64,000 bases of DNA from Entrophospora sp. SA101 (taxonomy: Eukaryota > Glomeromycota > Glomeromycetes > Entrophosporales > Entrophosporaceae). Below are positions 33,420-46,712 of this stretch, piece after piece. The notes under the pieces were generated by a model. It worked only from the letters and a program-made list of their open reading frames with translations, was not told where the DNA came from and did no database searches. How positions within the stretch are numbered: the first letter of the stretch is position 1; the number at the start of each line of letters is the position of its first letter. Location: assembly GCA_958430865.1 (NCBI GenBank), contig CAUDNR010000069.1, positions 3,598 through 67,597 of the forward strand. The letters are read 5' to 3'. Position numbers and translations under genes: made by a program.

Positions 33420-35266
33420 CTGTTTTCAATATACTTGGGTTCATAAAACTGTTTTTCTGTGAATCTCTCTAAAACTAATTAACTAACACTAGACAAGACC
33501 TACAAAACTTGGAAAGCAAGTTTTGTAAAATATACTTGATGAATGTTTTATCTAGTTGTGTGATAGGCGGGTTGATTATGATACTTATTTGAAAATGCCA
33601 TACAAGTATTTAAAATTCAAAAAAACGCAATAGTTCTTTACCTATTACCATATATTTTTGTATCTCACTAAATACTTGATCGAATTGAGTGATCTTAGAT
33701 TCAAAAGAAAGCCTTAATCGTATTGTACATCGTATTCGAAACTTATTTATAGTAAATATGAAACAATGTGACTTAATATTGATTTCAAATCACAATTCGT
33801 TAATGCATTTTAATAATAATATTAAATATCTCTTTACAATTCTCTTCTCTTTTTTGACAATTTGCACATTATTGTTGCTTGCTCATAGAGGTTGGCACTA
33901 AGGTTGCTTGCCGAAACCTCTTTGTGACTGTCAAAACTCTGGCGAAACTCTAATGAACAATTAGTATATATCTTGTCAAAACCCTGACGATTGACCAAAC
34001 CTCCAAATGCAAAACTCTAATAAACAATTAATGTATAACCTGACGAAACTCTGTCAACTGATTTCTGGAGGAATTTCACCCACAACCTTAAAATTAAAAG
34101 TTAACTGATTAACCAGTTAGAAATGGTTAATATTAACTTTATAATTTAGTCACGTGAAATTTTTAACTGATAAATTCAATCGTTTGTTATTTATAGTTAA
34201 GAATATTTGAACCCATTAAGAATCCGGGTAATCCATTCAATTATGATGATCAGTGCAGGCCTCTACATCACATCATAACTGGAACAACATATATTATTTA
34301 TTATTTTTAGATACGTTCTAAAAGGCATATAGAAGACAAAATGTATATAGATACTTTTTAAATAATATTTTTTGTTTAATTTATGTTGTTCTTATGCAAT
34401 ATAAATATTAAAAAAACATTGCTTATTAATCTAATGATAAAATAATAAATATAAATAATGAAGTAAAGGAATATGAAAGTAAAAAAGAATATAATCTATA
34501 TTACCAAAAATTTATAAGAGAATTTACTATTTAAAATAAAATGAAAATCAACAGTTGATATTTTTCAAAACAATGAAATGATATTGACTGTAGTAATAAT
34601 AATGATGAAAATACTCACATGCTATTTCAGTATTTATTATTTAAAGTAATAATGATGAAAATATTTATTGGCTATTTATTATTTAAAATAAAATGAAAAT
34701 CGACAGTTAATATTTTTCAAAAATAATTATATTGACTGTAGTAATAATAATGATGATGAAAATACTTACGGACTATTTATTATTTAAAATAAAATGAAAA
34801 TAAACAATTAATATTTTTCAAAAACAATGATATTGATTGTAGTAATAATAATAATGATGAAAATACTTACTTGCTATTATTTGAAATAAAATGAAAATCA
34901 ACAGTTAATATTTTTCAAAAACAATGATATTGACTGCAATAATAATATTGATGATGAAAATACTTACGGGCTACTTATTATTAAATAAAATGAAAATTAA
35001 CAGTTAATTAATATTTTCAAAAACAATGATATTGGCTGCAATAAATAATGATGATGAAAATACTTACGGACTATTTATTATTTAAAATAAAATGAAAATC
35101 AACAGTTAATATTTTCAAAACAATGATATTGATTGTAGTAATAATAATGATGAAAACACTTACGGACTATTTATTATTTAAATAAAATAAAAATTAACAG
35201 TTAATTAATATTTTCAAAAACAATGATATTGACTGTAGTAATAGTAATGATGATGAAAATACTTAC
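33415..35266. repeat. Direct repeat copy of 6694-8545
   Basis: It joins the right arm at a short shared CATTAC. It carries the flank and the 3' end of an array in minus orientation. Thus arrays C (plus) and D (minus) face each other across this block. Confidence 0.9.
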
Positions 35267-35491
35267 AGACTATTTATTATTTAAAATAAAACAAAAATCA
35301 ATAGTTAATATTTTTAAAAAAAAATGATATTGGCTGCAATAATAATAATGATGATGAAAATACTTACTGACTATTTTGTTATTTAAAATAAAATGAAAAT
35401 TAACAGTTAATATCTTTCAAAAACAATGATATTGACTGTAGTAATAGTAATGATGAAAATACTTACGGACTATTTATTATTTAAAATAAAA
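34665..35491 (-). CDS. Micro-exon gene D, 3' part only (5' in gap)
   Basis: Minus-strand micro-exons readable from the gap edge: TCC (35469-35467), TCA (35370-35368), TCT (35269-35267), TCC, TCC, CCC, CAA, TCC, then the donor-less CCA unit and TAA at 34667-34665. In the same phase as gene A this reads PHLPPPNPQ-stop, a C-terminus that differs from A and B by micro-exon content. Donors and acceptors are intact. Exon 1 and most of the array are not sequenced. Confidence 0.55.
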
Positions 35492-36491
35492 NNNNNNNNN
35501 NNNNNNNNNNNNNNNNNNNNNNNNNNNNNNNNNNNNNNNNNNNNNNNNNNNNNNNNNNNNNNNNNNNNNNNNNNNNNNNNNNNNNNNNNNNNNNNNNNNN
35601 NNNNNNNNNNNNNNNNNNNNNNNNNNNNNNNNNNNNNNNNNNNNNNNNNNNNNNNNNNNNNNNNNNNNNNNNNNNNNNNNNNNNNNNNNNNNNNNNNNNN
35701 NNNNNNNNNNNNNNNNNNNNNNNNNNNNNNNNNNNNNNNNNNNNNNNNNNNNNNNNNNNNNNNNNNNNNNNNNNNNNNNNNNNNNNNNNNNNNNNNNNNN
35801 NNNNNNNNNNNNNNNNNNNNNNNNNNNNNNNNNNNNNNNNNNNNNNNNNNNNNNNNNNNNNNNNNNNNNNNNNNNNNNNNNNNNNNNNNNNNNNNNNNNN
35901 NNNNNNNNNNNNNNNNNNNNNNNNNNNNNNNNNNNNNNNNNNNNNNNNNNNNNNNNNNNNNNNNNNNNNNNNNNNNNNNNNNNNNNNNNNNNNNNNNNNN
36001 NNNNNNNNNNNNNNNNNNNNNNNNNNNNNNNNNNNNNNNNNNNNNNNNNNNNNNNNNNNNNNNNNNNNNNNNNNNNNNNNNNNNNNNNNNNNNNNNNNNN
36101 NNNNNNNNNNNNNNNNNNNNNNNNNNNNNNNNNNNNNNNNNNNNNNNNNNNNNNNNNNNNNNNNNNNNNNNNNNNNNNNNNNNNNNNNNNNNNNNNNNNN
36201 NNNNNNNNNNNNNNNNNNNNNNNNNNNNNNNNNNNNNNNNNNNNNNNNNNNNNNNNNNNNNNNNNNNNNNNNNNNNNNNNNNNNNNNNNNNNNNNNNNNN
36301 NNNNNNNNNNNNNNNNNNNNNNNNNNNNNNNNNNNNNNNNNNNNNNNNNNNNNNNNNNNNNNNNNNNNNNNNNNNNNNNNNNNNNNNNNNNNNNNNNNNN
36401 NNNNNNNNNNNNNNNNNNNNNNNNNNNNNNNNNNNNNNNNNNNNNNNNNNNNNNNNNNNNNNNNNNNNNNNNNNNNNNNNNNNNNNNNNNN
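35492..36491. other. Assembly gap (1000 N)
   Basis: Exactly 1000 N, probably a fixed-size scaffold gap. It starts inside array D and ends inside a GST pseudogene copy, so true size and adjacency are unknown. Confidence 0.95.
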
Positions 36492-38059
36492 TAAAGTATC
36501 TGTTAAGGGTACCATTTTGAATATTAGCGATAGAAATATTGCTATAAGACCAATTGATGTTGATAAAAAAACTGGTATTGATATAGTTATTTGGTTTCCT
36601 ATAATGTTAAATTAGACAGCAACAATAATCATAATTCAAATATTGAAAGATCAAAATTATAAATTATCATTATCATCATCATTGTTACTATTATTATAAT
36701 TCACAATTTAAGCAGTAAAGATTTTTAATTTTCTTTTTTGGAAGTATTATTCTTTATTGGTTTTATCGAAAAGTATAACTCAACACTACAAATGAATTCA
36801 CTGGTCAAAATTGTAGAGGCAACAGTGTAACCCGAAACTATATAGATACTGCAGCAGCTGGAACAATTCTTACTATGATGCGGAACCTTTAAAGACCTTC
36901 TAAAATTTGTATTATCTCTAAAAGTATATATAGAACTCAAGAACTAGTTAAAATTTTAATAGGTCTCTCTCTAGCTTTAATGTAATGGAAAGATTTTTCA
37001 AAAAAAATATTTGTTGTTCCTTTATATGTATTTCACTATGGTGCGTGAAGTCTATTATTAAAACCAAAACGACAAGGAAATTCTTTTTTTTTTTGAAGTC
37101 ATGTAATTTTTGAAATTTTCTTAATTACTTGGAATTTTGCAATGAGATTTATATCTATATAGTAATGGACGGCTTGTTATAAAAATCTTATATAATAATT
37201 ATATGATTTCAAGTAATATTTGTTATATTGTTTGTTATAAAAAATTTATAACGGTCAAATACCCATATCTTTTACTGCATATAAAGCTGTTAATCCATTC
37301 TATAAGCATCCAGAAACCTACAAGACTTGAGAGCCAATTTTCTAAAACAGAATTAGCGATGTCAGCCGGCTAAGGGATTTAGCCGATTGATAAATGTATT
37401 GTTTCTTTTTTTTTTTGTTATATAATAAATTTATTTGATAAAAATTTACCCAAGTTCTCTCGTTCATGAGCCTCAACCTTATTATTATGCAATTACAGAG
37501 TTATCTTTTGAAGTATATACCAAAATGGACTTCAATTCTTTTAATTTAATTGTATGTCTTGCGTATTGTTTTTGGGGTTGGAGCCATTATTTCTTGGACT
37601 ATTTAGAGGCCCTTAACCGGTTAATAACCGATTAATTATATAAATTTTTAAATAATATTAAAATCAAAAATTAAAACCAAAATCGTACAGATTATAATTT
37701 TAATAATGCCCCATGAATAGTAATAGTGGGTATATCCGTCGGATATTCGGATATTTGCCGATCATCCTTTCACAGAATTTTTGATATCCGAATATCCGTC
37801 AGTATCCGTCAGTATTAATATTAATATTAAATATACAGTCAAACTTCGTTTCAAGCATTACAACGAATTTTTGCTTCGCATATAAAATTTGTTGAAACGC
37901 GATTAATAAGTTTGTGTGTCCCCGTAGATTCGTTGAACCGAGGTTTGACTGTAGTCAGATAAAAAAATTATCAATATTTTATAGCAACAATAAAAGATAA
38001 TTTCTACCTTATTTTACTTATAAAAACTATTCATGCAAAGAATTAGATTGAGCTTTGTC
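36492..38059 (+). repeat. Direct repeat copy of 26188-27755
   Basis: It contains the end of a GST-like pseudogene (36492-36615, ending WFPIMLN-stop), its flank, and the pogo-like MITE at 37836-37951. This copy reads on into the unique sequence at 38060, so it may represent the unrearranged arrangement. Confidence 0.9.
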
Positions 38060-38480
38060 CTTTTAACTGTCAATGTGTTACCAGTCTCACTGGATAACCG
38101 TTTACTTGGTGTAGAAGTGGCAGATACACATAAATACTTTCTTGTAATTTTATCTAATGTGGGAAAAATTATTTTTTTGTTTCTCCACCAGATAAATGGA
38201 TCCCATTCTAATTCGTCTAACTTGAAGTAGGATGATAACTAAATAATTAATTTAATTTTAATTTATTATACTAATACATACTTCATCTTTTGTTAATTTT
38301 TTTGTATAGTCGCGGATATTCATATATTAATATTAATATTTTAATATTCGATCAACCGTAATATTAATATGATGATGGTGGTGGTGGTGGTGGTGGTGAT
38401 AATGATGATATTAATACTAATACCCGAATAATCACGGATATTAATATTCACGGATACCAATACTATCTAACGGATATAAC
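37731..38480. mobile_element. Possible transposon with ATATCCG/CGGATAT ends
   Basis: Left end TATATCCGTCGGATATTCGG, right end inverted TATATCCGTTAGATAG, with several further CGGATATT repeats inside both ends. A (GGT)n tract lies at about 38373-38397. No coding capacity. The left end with its MITE insertion is duplicated at 27427. Weak boundaries. Confidence 0.35.
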
Positions 38481-38485
38481 TTTCT

Positions 38486-40169
38486 AATCATGAATATTAA
38501 TATATTATTAAAAAATTTTAAATAATGGACAATTCTAATTGTAACAATTATTATTATATCTCGCTTTTACTTTCATTCTCTTGCATGTGGGACGTTTTTT
38601 CTTATTATTAATATTATTAATATTAACTTTATGTATGTCGATCCTTTCCGTTTATCACGAATTAAAAAATGAATCAAAAAGGAAATTACCTTGCCATTTT
38701 AGTAAGATATTCTGTGGGTACAACTTTTTATATTAATATCTTACATACCAATTCAATTATAATTATCCGAGGGGGTCCTAATTATTATATAAGAGCGATC
38801 TACATACATTAATTAAACCCTAGGATTATTTTGATGCATTTTTAGTTGAGGGGATAACGAATGACATTAATATATATTGAATGTAATGTACTGGTATATA
38901 AACTTTAATGATTTTAAAATTTCCTGACATAAACTATCCCCTTTAACAGTTTTTCAGGAAAACCATGTACAACATTGAATTCCATTGAATTGTTGTTTCT
39001 TTGGTCATATTAAACCGTAATTTCTTAATGTTAGATTTTATCTAGTGGGTAAAAACATAAATAAATCGTCAAACTGATTTACTGCAGTACAATATGTATG
39101 TAACTTATGCTTTGTTAATATCAGCGTCAAATACAAAAGGCTCGTTAATGAGATAATTTTCATCAATTAATGGTGATTCAGAATATAGTAGTGGTCCGGT
39201 TTATGGGGATTTAGGACATGGATGTAAAGATCGATTCCCCATTTCTTGCTTTTCTTTGTTGGTGCATCCTGCACTGAAGTTATATGGATATGGTTATTTC
39301 CGGTCGTAGCCTTATTTATTGCTTTGATTGTTGACAAAACATCCATCTGTGATAACAAAAAGTCAATTATTGGTAACAATGAATGTTTACGAATATTAAT
39401 TATCAATCTATACCTGAAACTCCATTAAATGTCATGTACAACATATTATGCGGTTTCTATTAATTGTGTAATTATTCAATTAAAAAAATAAAAATAAATA
39501 AAATTCAAATAAAAACTAATTCCAAAATGTCTGATAAATAATGATGATGATACTAATAGTGTTAATATATATAATAAATTCAAAATATCATTATTAATCA
39601 AAATAAAACTGTACCATTATAGCTTTCTAACGAAAAGTCTCCCATATTGATAGAGGCTCTCAATGTAAAGCTATACTTACTTATTCAAAACTACGAGTTG
39701 TTGAGAAGATAGAAAACGTTATAAGCTTTTGTATGGATATAATTTTATGTTAATTGTTGTTGGCAAAAAAAAAAGGTATAAAATTGTATCAATTCACAAA
39801 TAGAAAAGGAAATCGTCCGCATATGGTGTCGTAATTACAAAAAAGAAATGATTAAGTTTCAAATGCAGCAATTTGGCTGATAAACCCGCCAAAAAACAGC
39901 TTTGCGCGTTAAATATTGTTTTTTAAGGAAAGGAAGGAGTGAAAACTTGGCTAATCAATTAAATTAGGAAATATGTACTATTTATGGAAAGTACCTGACT
40001 AAAATCATTGCGCAGTAGGTGTTTTTATCAAGTATTATCTGCAGTCTTTCTCACGCTTCCCAAATAATGAATTAGGTTTATAGAAAAAATAATTCCTTTT
40101 CAAGAAGGGGGTTTTCATAAGAATATCTATTCCGAAATTGGAACTTACTGATTTTTTATTTGAAAAAAA
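38486..40169. other. Intergenic with a possible minus-strand exon
   Basis: Mostly featureless AT-rich DNA. On the minus strand about 39360-39180 a segment after a TATCACAG acceptor reads NNHIHITSVQDAPTKKSKKW and GIDLYIHVLNPHKP. It is less AT-rich than its surroundings and may be a gene fragment, but I recognise no family. Confidence 0.35.
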
Positions 40170-41492
40170 ATGAATTTCATCAATCAACAGCAACTTCCTA
40201 TTATTTTACACCATTATGAAGGTAATCTACATGGGAAGAAGAAAAAAGTTTTTTTTGTAATAATAATAAATTAAAATTTAAAATTTAAAATTAAAGGTTC
40301 ACCATATTCACAAAAAATTGTATGGGCTTTAACAATTAAACATTTAAAATGGATTTCAGTGAATGTACCAATAATTATGCCAAGGCCGTAAATAAATATA
40401 AATATAAATATTTTTAATAATCCATTCATTAACAAGCAATTATTTTAGATTGTTGCAACCTTTAACTCATGGATATCGACGTATACCAGTTCTTCAGATT
40501 GGATCAGATATATTTGTTGATACACTTTTAATTATAGAAGAATTGGAAAGAAGATAGGTAATGAATAAAACAAACAACTATTTGAAGAATAAAATTAATT
40601 TATTTGTAAAAATAATAAAAATTTAGGTATCCTGAACCATCATTATTTCCTAAAAGAATTAAATCAAATAAAAGTGATAAAGGACTTGGATATGCCATGG
40701 CAATGTGGACAGATGTATTTATTTATTTCAATTTATTTTCTCCAAGTTATTATGATAACTAATTTTGTTTTAATGTAATAGATATATTTTTTCCGAGCAA
40801 GTTCTACCACAATGCTAATTCCTGAAGATCCAAACGCATCAACAATTTTCAAATCTCAAGGATTTTTAAATGACCGATCTTTATTGATGAATAAGAAAAT
40901 TGAACCCAATAAATTAAAATCACTTCGACCATTTATTATTGATACACTGAAATCAAATTATGAATGGATTGAATTACAATTATCAGATGATCGACAATGG
41001 TTTTTAGATACAAATACACCAAGTATTGGTGATATTCATGTTGCAATGAATATTTGGTTTTTAAATTTTACTAAAAATGCAAAAGAATTTAAAAATATTT
41101 CTGAATTGTATCCTAAAACTCATCAATGGTTTAATAGATTTATCAAATTTATTAAAGAAAATCAACAACATAAACCTTTAAAAATTTCTGGTGAGGAAGC
41201 ACTGGAAATTGCTAAAAATTTTAAACCATCATCATATTATTATAATAATGGTAATAAGAAATTAGGCAATAAAAAAATTGGTGATAGAGTTATTATTTCA
41301 CCTGATGATTATGGTAAAGTATCTGTTAAGGGTACCATTTTGAATATTAGCGATAGAAATATTGCTATAAGACCAATTGATGTTGATAAAACTGGCATTG
41401 ATGTAGTTATTTGGTTTCCTATAGCTGGCTATAATGTTAAATTAGACAGCAACAATAATCATAATTCAAATATTGAAAAATCAAAATTATAA
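40170..41492 (+). CDS. Glutathione S-transferase-like protein (fungal two-domain GST)
   Basis: Five exons: 40170-40221, 40297-40387, 40449-40553, 40627-40714, 40782-41492. The N-terminal thioredoxin-like half reads ILHHYEGSPYSQKIVWALTI and later GYRRIPVLQIGSDIFVDT, the classical GST N-terminal pattern. The C-terminal helical half begins near RASSTTMLIPEDPNA. After it, about 80 residues (KIGDRVIISPDDYGKVSVKG) form an unusual extra tail. Odd point: after exon 3 (ELERR) the expected donor reads ATAGGT, not GT. The next GT, four bases on, would place an in-frame TAG before the intron, so the gene may be splice-defective. All other joins are in frame. Related broken copies lie at 17420 and 24790. 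Confidence 0.7.
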
Positions 41493-43448
41493 CCATAATA
41501 ATCATCATCATTGTTGTTATTATTATTATTCATAATTTATGTAACAAGTTTTATGTTTACAAGCAGTAAAGATTTTAATTTCTTTTTGGAAGTATTATTC
41601 TTTATTGGTTTTTACCAAAAAGTATAACTCAATACTACAAAAGCAATAGTAACCTAATTTAGGACATGGCAATGATTAAGCAGGACCAGTAAAAACCATA
41701 ATAATAATTTCTTTTGTATAGGGAACAATATACAGATGAAAATGAACAGGCCATTCAAAGAGAAAGAGCCAAATAAAATTTTAATGAAATTCAAAACTCC
41801 CCAATATATTGTATCATATCATTAGGGAAAGGATCAGATTAACCTTTTCTGATGAAGATAATTGAATGAGTATACTATGGTACCATGGAGTAAATGAGTT
41901 TTGATTTTTTCCTAGAATTTTATTTTTTTTCCTAGACAACTTGGATGGATAAATAAAAGAATAAGATTAGAAATCTTTCTTCTATAACATAATCTATCCA
42001 GGTTACTTTTTTTATTTAGACGAAACTTGGATGGATTTTTACTTTGGGCATGTCCAAATCCATTTTATTCCTGGCATTTTGAATTATCTCATTGATATGA
42101 TGAAAAGCAAACACTGGTTGAAAGTTCTAACTGAAATTTACCAATGAAAAACTTTTGATATGCCTTTTTAGTTCCCTAGACAAATTCTTGGATGGTATGT
42201 CTCGTCATTAATAGACTTGATTATATTAGGCAACTAATGTTTGCCAAGACAAATTATTGCTTCTATCCCTTCATTCTACACTTGAAATTATAATGCTGGT
42301 TGTTAATATACTTGGTTAGATCAGATAACTAATGTTTGCAGATTCAATTCATTGCTTGCTCTGTGGTACTACTTACAATTTCGGATCTGTAAACGCAGTC
42401 ATTGGGTGTACCAATTAATATTAAGTGGTAGATTGCATAATAGGTTGTCACACAAGGAAATGCAAGTTTCCTGTTGATCTCTAGCAAAACTTAGATGTCT
42501 GAAATTTGGTCAAAATTAAACATCTTAGTGTTGGGAAAATTTTATGGTCTTTTTTTTTGCCAGAAATTTGACGCGATTCCATAAAAATAAGTTAATAATA
42601 AAAAAGAATAAAATTTTTTTGCTTGCGTAATAAATTAATAAATTAGGTAAATTGCGTCAAATTTTTTATTACGTAGATCCTCTAATTCTTATCTGATAGA
42701 TTCATATACAGTATGACAATTTTTGCCAATCATTTTTTCAATAGTAAAAACTAACTCTTTGAAGAATAGGGAGATAAAGGCAGGCTCCGATGCTTAACTT
42801 TATTTATTATGTCTTTTTGTTGAATGGTAGATTGCGTTATTTGTTTAATAAACAATAAAATATTTCCTGGAAATCAACTTTTCAATTTTTAAACTTGTAA
42901 CTTTTTTCTTTTTTATTGAAATTTTTCATTCATAGATCCTTGACATTTTAAACCTTGACTATTTTTTTAGATAACATATATAGATGCACCATATGACCTC
43001 TGTATGTGATGGATGTGCAGGGTCCTCTAATATTAAAAGATGATGAGAATCAAAGAATAAAAGTAGTAAAAGGCTTAACGCGAATAACCAATGCCAAGCC
43101 AGATCGTTAGCTGAAACAATGAGAAGAAAGCCAAAGGAGATGAAAGCTGAAAATAAAGAAACAAAGGATCAGACTGAAAAATAAAAAAATTTATTTTAAT
43201 ATCAAAGCGAGACCAGTGAAAAAGAAGGATAGTACGAACTTATTACAACACCAATTAATGTTCACTTAAATTTCTAATTCACATGATCAAAATCAGATTT
43301 TTTAATTTAATTAAATAAATAAGTTTAATAAATTTATAAAATTGAAAAAAACCTGATTTTTATTTTTGTGATTATACTTTACCCCACTTTTTTTCATGCT
43401 TTTTTTGTACTAGATGTTGATCAGGTCATACGCATCTTTTAATTTTTT

Positions 43449-43496
43449 TATTCTCACAAATATTTATTATTATTTATTATTTTATTTGTGAGAATA
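43449..43496. repeat. Perfect 14-bp inverted repeat (hairpin)
   Basis: TATTCTCACAAATA and its exact reverse complement TATTTGTGAGAATA separated by 20 bases of TTA-type sequence. It could be a foldback element or simply a stable hairpin; no target duplication was noted. Confidence 0.6.
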
Positions 43497-44440
43497 AATA
43501 ATATAATAAAATAAATAAAACGTATTATGTGATGATGAAAGTGTACAGTTTAAAAGTTCTTGAGAAAACTTTATTGGTAATAGTAGTAGTAAACTATTCT
43601 AAAGTGATTGATGAAGAGAAAGTGACATGATGTTATGATGATGTTATGATGATGTGTTTTTATCATAATTAATTTAAAAGCCTTATTATTAAAGTTTTAA
43701 ACAATCTGATGATTATAATAAAGCATTCGCATGTATGTGCATGTAAATATAGATTGAATGAATATATATGAATGAATGGACAGGGTCTATGATGTAAATC
43801 AGAACATAATAAAAAATAGAGGTGACACTATTTCCGCGTTCCCACATAAAAAAAAACAAATACACGAAATTGGTTAAACGTTAATATTTGCCAAAGCCTC
43901 AAAGAAAATTTTTTTTTTGTACGATATAATAAATGAAAAATTCTTTTTTTCTCGAAAATATTTATAGCAATAATAGTCATCATACATATTTAAATATGTG
44001 TGTATGTTTGTATGTGTGTGTATGTGTAAACGCACACGAAAGATATTTTATTTTAAATAATATATTTACCCCACATTTTTTTATAAATGAATTTCATATA
44101 ACACAAATAAACATAAATAATAAATAACAAATATAAAACAACAATCACTGAATTGTTTTTCCTAAATACCATCACGACATCATTATCGACAAATAAATCA
44201 AAACATTTAATTCTTCTTCCCCGCAAAATTACATAACCTCCACATTTATCACTCAACAACAAATAATAAATAGTCATCTCGTTTCAATGGTTGTTAATAA
44301 TAAAAAGAAACAAACAGTGTTTTGTTTGTATCAATGTCATCATACTTAGGGCAGTAACGAACGACACTTTAAAGAGAACAATACGTGTATAGTCTTATAG
44401 TCTTTAAGGTATTTACGCATTATTATTTTTATCGACCATT

Positions 44441-44441
44441 A

Positions 44442-44501
<60 letters not shown>
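44441..44501. repeat. (TTA)n microsatellite
   Basis: About 20 uninterrupted TTA repeats in non-coding DNA. Confidence 0.95.
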
Positions 44502-46016
44502 TGATTTTTTATGTGTGGATAAATCAAAATCTAGAAAATCAATTGATTTGATCTCCGTCCGCCATCATCACATCACTATCACGAAACTAAAATCTTCAGA
44601 AATTGTTGTCATATCTATGATGTCTTTTGCCCACAAACCACTTTCACTAATTGGTCTCCAAAGTAAATTAGTATAATGCTCTTGTACGTACAAGTCGATT
44701 GATATTGTTAATTATTATAATTATTAATGATATTTATCATATTAAGAGAAGAAAATATGATGTCGAAGATTTTTTACCTTACCTCTGATTTCTATTTACC
44801 CAAAAAAAGAATGTTCTTGAAGATCTTTTTAGTAATACAAATTTTAGATAAAAAAGATTCATTCATATCATCTAATAAATCATTTACTTGAATAATACAA
44901 GATCTTTGGGAATAGTTATCATAAATTATCATAATGTGATTGTTAAAAAAATATGCAAGTAAAAAAAAAAGATAAAAAAAGCCAATTGTTAAAATTTTTT
45001 TTTGTTATTATTACAAATGAATTTGTGGAATGACAAAAGCAATAAAGTTCAGGGCATTTTATTTATATTACACTTAAATTGAAACTAGAATCTTCTTACA
45101 CTAAATATTTGTGTGTAAAAAAATAAGGTCTAGAAGGAATTAATACTACCAAGAATATAATTGGGGTTTAAAATTCAGTCACTTTAGAACTGAAAAAAAT
45201 ATATGCCACTTGAAATCATATCATTATCAACGTTATTAACATATAAATGCACCCCAAAAAACCATGTGGAAAATAAGCATAACGTTCTTTTTTTTTTTAT
45301 AATGATACAATCTCATTTATACATTTAACTAAATTTAGAACTTAAAATAAATACCATTTCAATAATTGGTTAGGAAAAAAAAGAACAAGTTTCATATTAT
45401 ATTTATATATTAAGTGAAACCTTCCATTCAAGGACACTAAATAAACCGATATAATAACTCTTGCTATTCCTTAAATGAAATATTATTTATTTCTTTGTTA
45501 ATGTTGTGGTTTGTATAGACAAAGTTTGTGATTGTTGTTGTTTGTTCGTTGTACGTAACACATAGTCAGTTCTCTTAGTTCTTTTTTCAGTCAATTTAAT
45601 CACTAACTGTAATACTGCAATACTCAGGCAACTCTGCATCACCCCACCTTGTTCAAATGGATTGCCAAGAAGGACAATATTATTTATTGTTTATTTAAAA
45701 AAAAAATCTATTATTATTTTTTATATTTATTTATATTGTGTAATATATATTAATTAGCGACGTTTTTATATAAATATCTTGCGTTTCCCATTAAAAATTT
45801 AATTTTTTTTTTCCCAACCACTCGAAATATTATTTAATAAATACAAAAAAAAAAAAAATTTAATTTCGAAGTGTTTTTTAGAAAAAAAATTAAATTAAAA
45901 ACTAAATTTAATTTAGAAAATTAAATTTAATAAAAACATAATAATTATAATATATACTACGAATAACAATAACAATAACAATAATAATAATAAAAAATAA
46001 TAATAAAATAATAAAA

Positions 46017-46712
46017 ATGATGATAAATAACAAACCAACTCTTATGGATGTTCTTAAAAATGAAACTTCATATCCTTATTCATTGGATGACTTTGCTACA
46101 TTTCTTGACCAAACTTATTGTTTAGAAAATTTGGAATTCTGGTTAGCAGTTCAACGATACAAATTTTATGCCGATAGCTTTTACAATTCTTCAAATAACA
46201 GTTCATCAGAATTATTCGATTATGATATACCTTCTTCCTTACCTTTAACATCAGACGCAACAATCAATAATTATTTAGAAAGTGTCGTGGCTTTACGTGG
46301 TGATGCTCCAGCACATCTCAATTTCTTAAAACAAAAACTTCATGAGCTCATAACAACCTACATCCTCCCTAACTCATCAAAAGAAATTAATATTATTGCT
46401 TCTTCACGAGAAGATTTACTCACCAATGTGTTCCAATATAACAACTATCATCCATCCATACTCGAAACCATTAGCCATCAAGTTTATGAGTTGATGCAAG
46501 GTTCAAGTTTCTCACAATTTTTGATTGAGGCTGGTAATGTGGAATTAAGAATGTCAAGCGAAGAAAGCCAAGATGATAGTGATAATTCTTCACCAATAAT
46601 ATCTCGTCGTAAAAGTATTATATCAAAATCAATTAAAAAACAAAAATTTGGTGGTTTGAAATTAAAAGAAAAATATAAAAAATTAATTTCTACCACTTCA
46701 AAAAAATATTAA
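46017..46712 (+). CDS. RGS domain protein
   Basis: Single exon, 231 residues. An RGS (regulator of G-protein signalling) domain spans about residues 20-175: LDDFATFLDQTYCLENLEFW at the start matches the F-x-x-F-L-x-x-x-x-x-x-E-N-L-x-F-W signature, and the end reads LETISHQVYELMQGSSFSQF. RGS proteins speed GTP hydrolysis on G-alpha subunits. The domain is interrupted by a polar insert (NSSNNSSSELFD). The C-terminus is basic (RRKSIISKSIKKQKFGG), possibly for membrane contact. No DEP or membrane segment. Two adjacent ATGs start the frame. Probably a small soluble regulator in a pheromone- or nutrient-sensing G-protein path (inference). Confidence 0.88.
   Translation: MMINNKPTLMDVLKNETSYPYSLDDFATFLDQTYCLENLEFWLAVQRYKFYADSFYNSSNNSSSELFDYDIPSSLPLTSDATINNYLESVVALRGDAPAHLNFLKQKLHELITTYILPNSSKEINIIASSREDLLTNVFQYNNYHPSILETISHQVYELMQGSSFSQFLIEAGNVELRMSSEESQDDSDNSSPIISRRKSIISKSIKKQKFGGLKLKEKYKKLISTTSKKY

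Larger units (their letters stand above)
41493..46016. other. Long intergenic region
   Basis: 4.5 kb with no supported gene. A few short coding-like scraps (about 41720-41776) follow the GST gene. The frames at 43933 and 44053 are low-complexity and overlap each other antisense. The region just before 46017 is T/C-rich then A-rich and probably holds the promoter and 5' UTR of the RGS gene. Confidence 0.45.

Noticed and set aside
33689..33901. 70-residue frame in the repeated flank
   Set aside because: It starts with GTG created by a single base difference from the copy at 6970; no ATG start and no domain.
35426..36520. 364- and 344-residue frames across the gap
   Set aside because: They consist of N.
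43933..44277. Two overlapping antisense frames near 44 kb
   Set aside because: Low-complexity TGTATG and AT-rich sequence on both strands with no domain or splice partner.
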